A stretch of DNA of 38,823 nt from Streptomyces sp. NRRL F-5630. Its GTDB lineage: Bacteria; Actinomycetota; Actinomycetes; Streptomycetales; Streptomycetaceae. A model generated the notes under the pieces. That model made no database searches, was not told the origin of the DNA, and saw only the letters and a list, made by a program, of their open reading frames with translations. Location of the stretch: contig NZ_JOGO01000056.1 of the NCBI RefSeq assembly GCF_000719475.1, positions 1 to 38,823 of the forward strand, given 5' to 3'. A program made the translations under genes and the position numbers. This document shows, in pieces, positions 18,091-27,348 of this stretch; within the stretch, counting starts at the first letter, position 1, and every line of letters starts with the position of its first letter.

Positions 18091-18732
18091 TACTCAGACT
18101 CCAAGGACTCGGGTCGGGGAGGAGGACACGTGCACATCCGGAAGCAGGGCCACGGGGGCGTGACGAGGGGCCCGTCGCGAGCTCTGCCGTCGCGTACAAC
18201 GGTAGGGCGGCGCTTCGGGTAGCGGCTGCGGGCGGCGGACCGGGAACACTGGGGGATGTCCCGGTGACGAAACCCGGCCCTCCTGTCCGTCCGGTATTCG
18301 ATCATGTTCGTGCATCAGCGAACCCGCCGGTCAGGAGGACGACTCCACTCCACCCTTCCATGCCGTACCAGGCTTTCCCGGCGGGCATTGTTGAGAAGAG
18401 TGTGAGAAGAATACGACGGTTGCCTGCCATCGCCCGCACGCGGTGTCCTCTTCCTCACAGGCGGGAGGATCGCAGGGGCCCGCGGCGCTGGGAACGCCCG
18501 GAAACGCCCCGAAAACGTCCGCCAGACGAAACGCGGAGGTGTTCGCCCCGTGCGGAGGCTAGGGTCTGGCTGGCAATTCCCGTCGTCGCCCGCGCGGCGG
18601 CCGCGCGGCGAAGGCAGGCACACGCTGCGAAGCTCCGCACGCGCGGCGGCGGTGAGCTGCACGAGTACGAGGGACACGGGACGGCGGGCCCGCCGGGCCG
18701 ACGAGCCCGCGGGCCGGGAAGTGGGACAGCGC
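18091..18732. other. Divergent intergenic region between the transferase and proB
   Basis: About 640 bases with no supportable gene. Around 18355-18420 there is a locally AT-richer patch. TAGGGT at 18560-18565 resembles a minus-10 hexamer for proB but lacks a clear minus-35. Promoters for both flanking genes must lie here. Confidence 0.4.
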
Positions 18733-19863
18733 GTGACAGCGGCAAGGCAGCGGGTGGCCGAGGCCCGCAGGATCGTGGTCAAGGTCGGTTCCTCCTCGCT
18801 CACCACGGCCTCGGGCGGACTCGACGCGGACCGCGTGGACGCCCTCGTGGACGCCCTCGCGAGCGCGCGCGTGCGCGGCGAGCGGGACCTGGTCCTCGTC
18901 TCCTCGGGCGCCATCGCCGCCGGGCTCGCCCCGCTCGGCCTCACGCGCCGCCCCCGCGACCTCCCCCGGCAGCAGGCCGCCGCGAGCGTCGGCCAGGGCC
19001 TCCTCGTCGCCCGCTACACCGCCTCGTTCGCGCGGCACGGCATCCGCGTCGGCCAGGTCCTGCTCACCACCGCCGACACGAGCCGCCGCTCCCACTACCG
19101 CAACGCCTACCGCACCGTGGACCAGCTCCTGGCGATGGGCGCCCTGCCCGTCATCAACGAGAACGACACCGTCGCCACCGACGAGATCCGCTTCGGCGAC
19201 AACGACCGCCTCGCCGCCCTCGTCGCCCACCTCGTCCACGCCGACCTCCTCGTCCTCCTCTCCGACGTGGACGGGCTCTACGACGGCGACCCCGCCGCCC
19301 CCGGCACCTCGCTCGTCCCGGAGGTACGGGACCCCGCCGAACTCCAGGGCATCGAGATCGGCAGCGCGGGCCGCGCCGGGGTCGGCACCGGCGGCATGGC
19401 CACCAAGGTCGAGGCCGCCGCGATCGCCGCCGCCGCCGGGGTGCCCGTCGTCCTGACCTCGGCGAGCCGGGCCGGCGAGGCGCTGGCCGGCGGCGCCACC
19501 GGCACGTACTTCCACCCCACCGGCCGCCGCTACGCCGACCGGCTCCTGTGGCTCCAGCACGCCTCGACCCCGCAGGGCGCGCTCGCGCTCGACGCGGGGG
19601 CGGTACGGGCCGTGGTCGAGGGGAACGCCTCGCTGCTGCCCGCCGGGATCACCGGGGCCACCGGCCGCTTCAGCGCGGGGGACCCCGTCGAACTGCGCGA
19701 CCCGGAGGGCAGGCCCGTGGCCCGCGGCCTCGTCAACTACGACGCCGAGGAACTGCCCCGCCTCCTCGGCCGCTCGACCCGCGCGCTCGCGAAGGAACTG
19801 GGCCCCGAGTACGAGCGCGAGGTCGTCCACCGCGACGACCTCGTCCTGCTGCGCCGCCCCTGA
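18733..19863 (+). CDS. proB: Glutamate 5-kinase
   Basis: A 376-residue first enzyme of proline synthesis, phosphorylating glutamate to gamma-glutamyl phosphate. The amino-acid kinase domain shows VVKVGSSSLTTASGG, LVSSGAIAAGL, PVINENDTVATDEIRFGDND and GVGTGGMATKVEAA. The C-terminal ~75 residues form a PUA domain, as in most bacterial ProB. Two GTG codons, 18721 and 18733, are both in frame. I chose 18733 because it gives TAARQRVAEARRIVVKVG, like other actinobacterial ProB proteins. ProB is normally feedback-inhibited by proline. It lies upstream of proA with one hypothetical gene between. Confidence 0.96.
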   Translation: MTAARQRVAEARRIVVKVGSSSLTTASGGLDADRVDALVDALASARVRGERDLVLVSSGAIAAGLAPLGLTRRPRDLPRQQAAASVGQGLLVARYTASFARHGIRVGQVLLTTADTSRRSHYRNAYRTVDQLLAMGALPVINENDTVATDEIRFGDNDRLAALVAHLVHADLLVLLSDVDGLYDGDPAAPGTSLVPEVRDPAELQGIEIGSAGRAGVGTGGMATKVEAAAIAAAAGVPVVLTSASRAGEALAGGATGTYFHPTGRRYADRLLWLQHASTPQGALALDAGAVRAVVEGNASLLPAGITGATGRFSAGDPVELRDPEGRPVARGLVNYDAEELPRLLGRSTRALAKELGPEYEREVVHRDDLVLLRRP

Positions 19864-20050
19864 GACCCGCCGGCCGCTCCCCGCACCCCACCCCCCGAAC
19901 GCGTTCCCGAGTCCGCGCCCACGGCCGAAAGCGCTCACCCCCGGGGTTGCGCTTTGGGCAAAACGCCCTCGCGCCGCCGCGGGGACTGCTCCACTTTGAC
20001 GGGGCGGCCCTCGCGGCAGGCGGAGGCCCGCGGTCCGGCGGACGGAGGCC

Positions 20051-20548
20051 GTGGTGGTACGAGCACAGCCAGGGGCACGGCCCCGGACGCTCAGCAGCGT
20101 GCGGAACGTGGAGGCGCGCCGCAGGGAGCAGCGGGAGCAGGAGGAACGCCGCCGCGAGCCGGAAGAGGTGACCCCCGCGCCGCAACACGCGCGGCTGTGG
20201 CACGTGACCCTCTCGGTCTCCGGCGAGCGCACCCCGCTCCCCGACGTCCGCCGCGCACTCGAACAGCTCGCCCACGACCACCCCTTCCTCCTCACCAGCC
20301 GCTACGCCGCCGACCACGCCGAGATCCGCTACTGGGAAGAGGCCCGCGACCTCCACGACGCGGCGGCCCTCGCCCTGCGCCTGTGGGGCGAACACCGCCA
20401 CACGGCCCACCTCCCGCCGTGGGAGATCGTCGGCCTGGAGGTCGTCGACCGCGAGACCTACCACCACCGTGTGGCGGAGAACGCGGGCCCGCTCCCGGCG
20501 GCGCCGGTAGGGGTGCACCCGTTCCGGGGACGGAGCGACCAGGAGTAG
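20051..20548 (+). CDS. Conserved hypothetical protein between proB and proA
   Basis: Up to 165 residues. The core (WHVTLSVSGERTPLPDVRRA through VGLEVVDRETYHHR) reads as a compact alpha/beta domain that I recognise as conserved in streptomycetes at this position, but not as any named function. The first ~50 residues are Arg/Glu-rich. The start is uncertain: GTG at 20051, 20099 and 20108 are all in frame, and none has a strong ribosome binding site. It shows no signal peptide or membrane segment. Confidence 0.7.
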   Translation: MVVRAQPGARPRTLSSVRNVEARRREQREQEERRREPEEVTPAPQHARLWHVTLSVSGERTPLPDVRRALEQLAHDHPFLLTSRYAADHAEIRYWEEARDLHDAAALALRLWGEHRHTAHLPPWEIVGLEVVDRETYHHRVAENAGPLPAAPVGVHPFRGRSDQE

Positions 20549-20657
20549 GGGCGGTTTTCGGCCAAACAGAGGGTGCGCTCCGTATCCGGCCCGCCCGCGC
20601 CGGGAATCCCGCCGTCCCCTCCCTGCAGCCACTCCGCCGCCCGAGGGGGCGCCGGGC

Positions 20658-20674
20658 CCGGGGCGGAGCCCCGG
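20658..20674 (+). terminator. Hairpin upstream of proA
   Basis: CCGGGGC-GGA-GCCCCGG forms a perfect 7-bp stem with GGG/CCC flanks that extend it around a bulge. This form is common between Streptomyces genes and probably ends the transcript of the hypothetical gene. Confidence 0.55.
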
Positions 20675-20760
20675 AACCCGAGCCCGCGGCGGCGGCCCCC
20701 GGGTGGTCCACCCGCTGAAACGCGAGGCCCGCGCCCCCGCCCCCGGTCTACGCTCGGGCC

Positions 20761-22044
20761 ATGACCCAGCTCTCTCCGTACGACACGATGACCCCCGTAG
20801 CCCAGACGACCTACCGGGCCCGCGCAGCGGCAACAGAGCTGGCCCCCCTGACCCGCGCGGTCAAGGACGACGTCCTCCTCGCCATCGCCGACGCGATCGA
20901 GGTCCGTTCCGCCGAGATCATCGAGGCCAACGCCCGCGACATCGCCCGCGCCGAGGAGGCCGGCACGCCCGAGGCCACGGTCGACCGCCTGCGCCTCACG
21001 CCCGAACGCGTCCGCGCCATCGCCGCGGACGTCCGCGGTGTCGTCGCGCTGCCCGACCCGGTCGGCGAGGTCGTCCGCGGCTCCACCCTCCCCAACGGCC
21101 TCGACCTGAGGCAGATCCGCGTCCCGCTCGGCGTCGTCGGCATCATCTACGAGGCCCGCCCCAACGTCACCGTCGACGCCGCCGCGCTGTGCCTGAAGTC
21201 CGGCAACGCGGTCCTGCTGCGCGGCTCCTCCTCGGCGGTCGAGTCGAACACGGCCCTGGTACGGGTCGTCCGCGACGCGCTCGGCGGCGCAGGCCTGCCC
21301 GCCGACGCGGTGCAGCTCGTACCGGGCGAGGGCCACGAACCGGTACGGGAGCTGATGCGGGCGCGCGGCCAGGTCGACGTGCTCATCCCGCGCGGGGGCG
21401 CGGGGCTGATCCGTACGGTCGTCGAGAACAGCACCGTGCCCGTCATCGAGACGGGCACGGGCAACTGCCACGTCTACGTGGACGCGCGGGCGGACGTGGA
21501 CATGGCCGTCGAGATCCTCGTCAACTCCAAGGCGAGCCGCCCGAGCGTGTGCAACGCGGCCGAGACGCTGCTCGTGCACCAGGACATCGCCCCGGCGTTC
21601 CTCCCGAAGGCGCTCGCCGCGCTCGCCGAGGCCGGGGTCACGGTCCACGGCGACGAACGGGTGCTCGCCCACGCGGACGGCAGCGGGGCCACCGTCGTCC
21701 CGGCGACCGCCGAGGACTGGGAGACCGAGTACCTCTCGTACGACATCGCCGCCTGCGTCGTCGACGACCTGGACCGCGCCGTCGCCCACATCCGGCTGTG
21801 GTCCTCGGGCCACACCGAGGCCATCGTGACGACCTCGCAGGCCGCCGCGCGCCGCTTCACCCAGCTGGTCGACTCGACGACGGTCGCCGTCAACGCCTCG
21901 ACCCGCTTCACGGACGGCAGCCAGTTCGGCTTCGGCGCCGAGATCGGCATCTCCACCCAGAAGCTCCACGCGCGCGGCCCCATGGGCCTGCCCGAGCTGA
22001 CGTCCACGAAGTACATCGTCACGGGCGACGGCCACGTCCGCTGA
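20761..22044 (+). CDS. proA: Gamma-glutamyl phosphate reductase
   Basis: A 427-residue second enzyme of proline synthesis, the NADPH-dependent reduction of gamma-glutamyl phosphate to glutamate semialdehyde. The aldehyde dehydrogenase-like motifs include [35 protein letters not shown] and [12 protein letters not shown], with the catalytic Cys264. The terminal block [19 protein letters not shown] is diagnostic. ATG 20761 gives the usual length. It is followed by a perfect hairpin. Confidence 0.97.
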   Translation: MTQLSPYDTMTPVAQTTYRARAAATELAPLTRAVKDDVLLAIADAIEVRSAEIIEANARDIARAEEAGTPEATVDRLRLTPERVRAIAADVRGVVALPDPVGEVVRGSTLPNGLDLRQIRVPLGVVGIIYEARPNVTVDAAALCLKSGNAVLLRGSSSAVESNTALVRVVRDALGGAGLPADAVQLVPGEGHEPVRELMRARGQVDVLIPRGGAGLIRTVVENSTVPVIETGTGNCHVYVDARADVDMAVEILVNSKASRPSVCNAAETLLVHQDIAPAFLPKALAALAEAGVTVHGDERVLAHADGSGATVVPATAEDWETEYLSYDIAACVVDDLDRAVAHIRLWSSGHTEAIVTTSQAAARRFTQLVDSTTVAVNASTRFTDGSQFGFGAEIGISTQKLHARGPMGLPELTSTKYIVTGDGHVR

Positions 22045-22054
22045 ACGTCGCGTA

Positions 22055-22088
22055 CCGGGCCCCGGCGCCCACCCCGCCCGGGGCCCGG
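22055..22088 (+). terminator. Terminator hairpin after proA
   Basis: CCGGGCCCCGG at 22055-22065 pairs perfectly with CCGGGGCCCGG at 22078-22088, beginning 11 bases after the proA stop. There is no T-tract. Confidence 0.75.
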
Positions 22089-22176
22089 CACACCCTCCCC
22101 TCACCCGATTTCCGTACCGGGCGCCTGATTTTCCTACCGTCTGCCCAAAACGCCCGCACCGGTCTACCCTGATCCT

Positions 22177-22731
22177 GTGCCGGAGGACGTGGGTGGCGCG
22201 CCGTTCGCGGACGGCTGGGAGCCCGACGACGACCACGACCACGGACGCGCGGACGAGGAGTTCGCCGCCGTGGTCTTCGACGAGGAGTTCGTACGGGGCG
22301 CCCGTATCCACGAACCCTCCGCCGTCGAACGACTGCTCGCCGCCGCCGAGGCGCGCGCGGAGGCCGAGGCGAGCGGAGGCGGCGCACGGCGGCTCGGCGA
22401 GGAGCGCGGGGACCCCTCCGAGGCGCACGACCCCCCGGCGGACTGGGGCGGCGGCGAGGAGTACGACGCGTACCGGGACGCCCGCGAGCACCGCGGCCGG
22501 CTCCGCTGGCACCGTCCCGTCGCCTGGATGCTCGCCCTCGTCCTCGGCGTCGGCATGGTCGCCCTCGCCTTCTCCGCCGTCTACCGCGGCTCCTCCGGCG
22601 CGGGCGACGACCCGCTCGCCCCGCCTCCCGCCTCCTCGGGCAGCGAGCAGGGCGCGAACGCGGCCGAGCCGCCCCCCAGTCCCCCGGAGCACTCCCGCCC
22701 CGTCGTCCAGGCCACGCCCCGCACCCCGTGA
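22177..22731 (+). CDS. Single-pass membrane protein with VVFDExFV motif
   Basis: A 184-residue protein starting at GTG 22177. Residues 1-110 are acidic and cytoplasmic-looking, with FAAVVFDEEFVRGARIHEPS near 28-47. One hydrophobic helix (about 114-136, VAWMLALVLGVGMVALAFSA) is followed by a Pro/Ser-rich tail predicted outside. I recognise no enzyme domain. The next gene shares the N-terminal motif and topology, so the two look like a duplicated pair. The position between proA and nadD matches the S. coelicolor SCO2583-SCO2584 region, which as I recall has been linked to spore-wall assembly partners; treat that as context only. Confidence 0.75.
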   Translation: MPEDVGGAPFADGWEPDDDHDHGRADEEFAAVVFDEEFVRGARIHEPSAVERLLAAAEARAEAEASGGGARRLGEERGDPSEAHDPPADWGGGEEYDAYRDAREHRGRLRWHRPVAWMLALVLGVGMVALAFSAVYRGSSGAGDDPLAPPPASSGSEQGANAAEPPPSPPEHSRPVVQATPRTP

Positions 22732-22799
22732 CCCGCGCCCCGGCCCCCGCAGACGTACCGCCACGTTTGCCGCGCCGCCGTACGACCTAGGCTGAAGAC

Positions 22800-23882
22800 A
22801 TGGCAGGGGCAACGGAACCCCCTGAGGGCATACCTCCCGAGGGAGGCGGCCCGGACAGGGACGAGGAGTACCGGTCCGTCGTGTTCGACGAATCGTTCGT
22901 CAACGCTGCCCGCCTCCAGGAACTCTCCGCCGACGAACGCCTCCAGGGCGAGCACACCCCCGCCGTCCGCAGCCGCCCCCGGCGCGGCCTCAACCGGCAG
23001 TTGATCGCCATGGCCGTCGTCATCGTCCTCGCCTTCGCCACCGCGGTCTTCATGGGCGTGCGCACCGGCGAGGTCACCGCGTCGTCGGCAGCGGCCCGCC
23101 GCACCGAGCCGCTGCGCACGACCGTCATCCCGCTCGCCCCGCCCGGCACCGTCCAGGGCGCCCGCTCCGCCGCCGACGTCTACGCGGCGAGCCCCGCCGC
23201 CGCCTTCCGCACCGGCGCCGCGGGCATCACGGTGCCCAAGGGCGCGACCGCGACCCAGCACTACACGCAGGGCCAGGTCATCGAAGCGCTCCGGATCGCC
23301 TCCGACTACCTCGTCAGCTCCTCGCTCGACCCGCGCGTCCTCTCCGGCGGCCCGGCCACCGCCGTCCGCGCGCTCGTCGACGAGGGGCAGTGGCGCCAGT
23401 TCGACGCGAGCATGAACAACCCGCGCCCGGACGGCCGCCACGCCGCCACCGGGTGGGTCGTGCGCTTCGACCCGCACGAGGTGAGCCTCGCCGACCCGCG
23501 CCACCCCGCCCGCGTCAACGGCACCCTCCGCGTCGAGGAGCGCGGCGGCACCCTGGAGGTCACCTCCGACCACGTCTTCGCCTACGCGCTGCGCGCCCCG
23601 AAGCCGGGCTCACGCGTCTCGCTCCTCAGCGTCCGCCGCGAGATCCACTTCCGCATCGACCCCGCCGACCTGCGCGGCCACCGCGCCGAGGTGCTCACCT
23701 CGACCGTCCAGGCGGGCCCGCTCGACTGCGCCACCGAGTCGGCCGACCGCCTCCACCCGCTCCTCGCGGGCGCCCGCGCGAGCGGCGGGGGGCCCGCGCA
23801 GGGCACCGACCCGTACGCGCCCGACGCCTCGGCGACCCTGTGCGGCACGCTCGCCGAGCACGCGCCGCCGACGAAGACCTGA
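22800..23882 (+). CDS. Membrane protein with VVFDExFV motif and secreted C-terminal domain
   Basis: A 360-residue protein. The N-terminus carries YRSVVFDESFVNAARLQELS (about 22-41), closely matching its upstream neighbour. One membrane helix follows at about 66-86 (LIAMAVVIVLAFATAVFMGV). Residues 110-350 form a folded domain, predicted outside the membrane, that I cannot name; it contains ATGWVVRFDPHEVSL and REIHFRIDPADLRGH, and two Cys (CATES, LCGTL) that could pair. ATG 22800 opens 68 bases after the previous stop. A role in cell-wall assembly is inferred from position and topology only. Confidence 0.75.
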   Translation: MAGATEPPEGIPPEGGGPDRDEEYRSVVFDESFVNAARLQELSADERLQGEHTPAVRSRPRRGLNRQLIAMAVVIVLAFATAVFMGVRTGEVTASSAAARRTEPLRTTVIPLAPPGTVQGARSAADVYAASPAAAFRTGAAGITVPKGATATQHYTQGQVIEALRIASDYLVSSSLDPRVLSGGPATAVRALVDEGQWRQFDASMNNPRPDGRHAATGWVVRFDPHEVSLADPRHPARVNGTLRVEERGGTLEVTSDHVFAYALRAPKPGSRVSLLSVRREIHFRIDPADLRGHRAEVLTSTVQAGPLDCATESADRLHPLLAGARASGGGPAQGTDPYAPDASATLCGTLAEHAPPTKT

Positions 23883-23982
23883 GCCGGGCCTGAGCCGGGC
23901 GCGGGACCGTCGCGGGCGGCGAGGAGGGGAAACCGGCGAAGCCTCCGCGAGCGAAGCAACTCGCTGCAAACCAGGGGCAGTT

Positions 23983-23991
23983 GTGTAACAC
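23983..23991. promoter_or_regulatory. GTGT-A-ACAC palindrome ahead of the caspase module
   Basis: A 9-bp perfect palindrome with a central A sits in the AT-richest part of the spacer, 50 bases before the EACC1-like start. It is a candidate operator; I recognise no specific regulator. Confidence 0.35.
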
Positions 23992-24040
23992 GGGGTTTAC
24001 CATGGCACCGCACGCGCCGGAATCGGGGGAGGAGCCGGTC

Positions 24041-24634
24041 ATGCCGTCGACGCCTGGAACCGCGGGGGACGAGGTGGTGCGCCTGCGCCTGCGCGTGGGC
24101 GACGGACCGGCCGCCGGGGAGGAGCACGCCGCCGCCGAACTGCGCACCTGGCTCGCGGGAACCACCGAACTGACGGACCTCGCCACGGTCGAGGAGGTCC
24201 GGCTGCCCCGTGCCGCCGAGGAGACGACGCCCTCGCTCGGCCTCGGCGACTTCTGGTACGACGTCCTCGTCAACATCACGCCCGACCTGATCACCGCCGC
24301 CACGGTGGTCCTCTACCGCCTCCTGCGCAGCCGCCAGCCCCGCAGCGAGGAGGAGGAGACCGTCACGATCTACTTCGAGGACGGCAGCCGACGCGTCCTG
24401 CGCCGCCACCCCGCGAGCAACGAGGAGATGGCGGAGCTGGTCCGCACCGCCGTGGAGACCCACCGGCGCACCGCGGCGGGGGCGGAGAGCGCGGACGGTG
24501 ACGGGGGCTCAGAGGACGGCGCGGGGACGGTGCGCGACGCCCTCCGCACGGGCGAGGGCGGCTCCGCCACGGGCGGCGGACCGGCCGGTGACGCGCCCCC
24601 GGTACCACGGGGCGGGACCGCCGCGGGGGAGTGA
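24041..24634 (+). CDS. EACC1-like effector-associated protein
   Basis: A 197-residue small protein. It opens with a beta-rich segment (VVRLRLRVGDG), then LRTWLAGTTELTDLATVEEV. A central hydrophobic helix (VLVNITPDLITAATVVLYRLL, about 75-97) follows, then a basic patch and a second beta/alpha unit (VTIYFEDGSRRVLRRH). This order matches EACC1, the constant component encoded beside caspase-like and other effectors in actinobacterial conflict systems. ATG 24041 was preferred over ATG 24002 because GGGGGAGGAG (24025-24034) sits 6-8 bases upstream. The stop is 3 bases before the caspase ATG, so the two are translationally linked. The family call rests on architecture and neighbourhood. Confidence 0.65.
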   Translation: MPSTPGTAGDEVVRLRLRVGDGPAAGEEHAAAELRTWLAGTTELTDLATVEEVRLPRAAEETTPSLGLGDFWYDVLVNITPDLITAATVVLYRLLRSRQPRSEEEETVTIYFEDGSRRVLRRHPASNEEMAELVRTAVETHRRTAAGAESADGDGGSEDGAGTVRDALRTGEGGSATGGGPAGDAPPVPRGGTAAGE

Positions 24635-24637
24635 ACC

Positions 24638-27190
24638 ATGGCGAAGGCGCCCCGTATGCGCGCCCTGCTCATCGGCGTCGACACCTACCACGGCGCGGAC
24701 CTCCTGCTGCGGCCCGGACAGGCGGACGCGAGCGTCGACGCCGTGTACGAGGCCCTCACCGAGCCGCCGCACGCGCTCTTCCGGGGGACGAAGGGCGCGG
24801 GCATCCGAAGACTGCGCTCCCCCGCGCGAGCGGGCGACATCGAGAGCGCCGTCAACCTCGCCGCACGCTCCGCGCCCGCCCTCTTCCTCCTCTACTACGT
24901 CGGCCACGGCCGCCTCGTGTTCGGCGCCGATCCGCTCCAGGACCGCCTCTACCTCACGGTGAGCGAGACCGACCCGGCGCACGTCGCCTCGACCGCTGTC
25001 GCCCTCGAAGACCTCGTCACCTGGGCCCTCGCGGGCGACAGCGAACGCGTCGTCCTCGTCCTCGACACGTGCTACTCGGGAAACCTGACACACCACCTGC
25101 TCCGCGAGGGCCGCAACCTCTCCTTCCTCACCTCCGCCCGCCAGCGCCAGCGCGTCACCGCCGGCGAGGACGGCGGCGTCACCCCCTTCACCGCGGCCCT
25201 CGCCGAAGTCCTGCGCGCTCCCGGGCCGCCCGGCCACCCCCTCACCGTCCACGGGCTCGGCAAGGCGCTCAAGGACCTCGCGAAAAAACAGCCGCCCGCC
25301 ACGGTCTTCCCCTGGAAGCCGGAGGAGTTCTCCAGCGGCGACGGCGCCAGCACCCGCCTGACCCGCCCCCTCGACACACTCCCGCCCGCCTCCCCGCCGG
25401 CCGAGGACGACACCGCCGATCCCGGACCGCTCGCGCGCTTGTGGCACTGGATCAGTGGAATACCGAGATGGCGCCTGTTCACGGCCGCCACGATCCTCGC
25501 GCTCCTCGCCGCGAGCGGCGTCTACGCCCTCGTACGCGGCGGACCGGAGACCCCCTGCGCCCCTCCCGTCGAACTCCGGCTCGCCACCGCGCCCGAGGAG
25601 GCCGCGGCGATGACCGACGTCGCCACCGCCTACGAGGCATCCGCCTTCGGCACCTCCTGCCACCGCGGCCGCGTCAGCGTCACCGGCGCGGGGCTCGACG
25701 CCCTCGCCGAGGGCTTCCGCGACCCGCAGGGCTGGAGCGAGGGCGCGAACAACCTGCTCAGCGCCGCGGGCCCCCAGCCCGACCTGCTCCTCCTCCCGTC
25801 GAGCGCCGACCTCGACCGGGTGCGCGGCCCCGACACGCACTTCTCCACGCCCGTCCACATCGCCCGCGACCTGCCCGTCCTGACCGTCACCGCGGACGGC
25901 GGCGAGCGGCTCGGACTGCCCGACCCCGGGCCCGGCCGCGTCGGCACCGTCGACTGGCCGGCCCTGCGCCACGCCCTGACCGGGCTCAAGGACCACGCGC
26001 GCCTCCTGCGCCCCAGCCCGGCCCTCTCCGGGACCGGCCTCGTCCACTACCTCGGCATGGGTCACGACATCCCCCCGGCCGGGCACGCGGACCCCGGGGG
26101 CGAGCGCGGCGAGTCCTTCACGTACCGGACCGGGACCCCGACGATCCCCCCGGCCGAGCGCGACGCGCGGGAACGCACCCTGATCGCGGGCGGCGGGTCC
26201 GTGCTCGACGGGAACGACGCCCTGTGCGCCCTCCTCGCGCGCCGGCCCGCCCCGCACTACGCAGGTGCGCTCACCACCCTGCGCGCGACCCGCGCCTTCA
26301 AGGCCGTCGACTGCGAACGCCACCCCGCCGAGGACCCCGACACCCCCTTGCGCGCCTACCGTGTGGCGGGAGCGCCCGCGCTCGACCACCCGCTCGTGCG
26401 CGTCGGCACGGACGAGGACGCGGCGCGCGCCGACGAGATCGAGCACTTCCTCACCTGGGTCACGTCCGAGGCGGGGAAGAACGCCCTCACCACCGCGCAC
26501 CTCGACCCCGCGGCGCGCGAGGAGAACGTGCGGCTCGACCCCCGGCACGTCGCGGACCAGCTCAACGCCTACCGCGCCGCGCACCCCGAACTCCGGGTCG
26601 AGGTCGTCTTCGACGTCTCGCGCTCGATGGCCGAGGACAGCAAGCTCACCGGCGCGCGGGCCGCCGTCGACGAGGCACTCGGTCACCTCGGCGGCAAGGC
26701 CCGCTACCAGGTGCGCGTCTTCCCGACCGGAAAGGACGGCGAGGGCAGCACGCTGCGCGACAGCCCCTGGCAGGCCAAGGGCACGCAGAAGCTGAAGCTG
26801 GGGGCGAAGGACGTCAACAAAGACCGCCAGGCGGACCTCGTGAGCGTGCTCGGCACGGTCCGCGGCGACATCGCGGCCGCCAAGGAGGCCGACAGGAGCA
26901 CGCCCGGCGACGAGGCGCCGCACCAGTACGCCGTGCTGCTGGTCACGGACGGCGACTATCGCGAGGGCAAGCGACCCCAGCTCGACGCGCTCGCCGACGT
27001 GGCGGCGCGGCTCGGCCGCGTCGAGGGCGCGCCCGTCCACGTCGTGGCCACCCGCCCCGAGGGCTGCGCGAGCGGTTACGAGGCCGACACCGTCGCGCGG
27101 TACTCGGGCGGCGGCTGCACCCGGCTCGGCCCGGAACTCGCCGCCGCGCTCAGCCGCACCGTCACGGCCCTGGACGAGGGGGAGGACTGA
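24638..27190 (+). CDS. Transmembrane caspase fused to substrate-binding-like and vWA domains
   Basis: An 850-residue protein. Residues 1-260 are a caspase/metacaspase-like (peptidase C14) domain with the catalytic dyad His90 (YVGHGRL) and Cys145 (LDTCYSGN) both intact. A single helix at about 278-298 (TAATILALLAASGVYALV) is preceded by Arg residues, which predicts the caspase inside. Residues ~305-640 resemble a periplasmic substrate-binding fold (VELRLATAPEEAAAMTDVA; PDLLLLPSSADLDRVRG). A von Willebrand A domain follows with a MIDAS-type DxSxS at Asp659/Ser661/Ser663 (FDVSRSM) and the later LLVTDGDY. Inferred topology: extracytoplasmic sensor, cytoplasmic protease. It follows the EACC1-like gene by 3 bases and precedes a substrate-binding lipoprotein. 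The proteolytic target is unknown; EACC1-associated caspases are thought to act in conflict or cell-death responses. Confidence 0.88.
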   Translation: MAKAPRMRALLIGVDTYHGADLLLRPGQADASVDAVYEALTEPPHALFRGTKGAGIRRLRSPARAGDIESAVNLAARSAPALFLLYYVGHGRLVFGADPLQDRLYLTVSETDPAHVASTAVALEDLVTWALAGDSERVVLVLDTCYSGNLTHHLLREGRNLSFLTSARQRQRVTAGEDGGVTPFTAALAEVLRAPGPPGHPLTVHGLGKALKDLAKKQPPATVFPWKPEEFSSGDGASTRLTRPLDTLPPASPPAEDDTADPGPLARLWHWISGIPRWRLFTAATILALLAASGVYALVRGGPETPCAPPVELRLATAPEEAAAMTDVATAYEASAFGTSCHRGRVSVTGAGLDALAEGFRDPQGWSEGANNLLSAAGPQPDLLLLPSSADLDRVRGPDTHFSTPVHIARDLPVLTVTADGGERLGLPDPGPGRVGTVDWPALRHALTGLKDHARLLRPSPALSGTGLVHYLGMGHDIPPAGHADPGGERGESFTYRTGTPTIPPAERDARERTLIAGGGSVLDGNDALCALLARRPAPHYAGALTTLRATRAFKAVDCERHPAEDPDTPLRAYRVAGAPALDHPLVRVGTDEDAARADEIEHFLTWVTSEAGKNALTTAHLDPAAREENVRLDPRHVADQLNAYRAAHPELRVEVVFDVSRSMAEDSKLTGARAAVDEALGHLGGKARYQVRVFPTGKDGEGSTLRDSPWQAKGTQKLKLGAKDVNKDRQADLVSVLGTVRGDIAAAKEADRSTPGDEAPHQYAVLLVTDGDYREGKRPQLDALADVAARLGRVEGAPVHVVATRPEGCASGYEADTVARYSGGGCTRLGPELAAALSRTVTALDEGED

Positions 27191-27348
27191 GCACGGTGGA
27201 CGGACGCGGGAGGCGGGACGGGCGCGGGACGCGGGATGGGCGGAGCGCGGCACGGACCGGGCGGCGGCCGGGGTGCGGGGCGGGCGCGCGGACGGGGGAG
27301 GGGCGGGGCGCGCGGACCCGGCCGGGGGCGGTCCCGGGCAGGGCGAGG

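Noticed and set aside
18300..18335. Possible LexA box around GTTCG...CGAAC
   Set aside because: The half-sites face the wrong way and spacing differs from the GAAC-N4-GTTC arrangement of actinobacterial SOS boxes.
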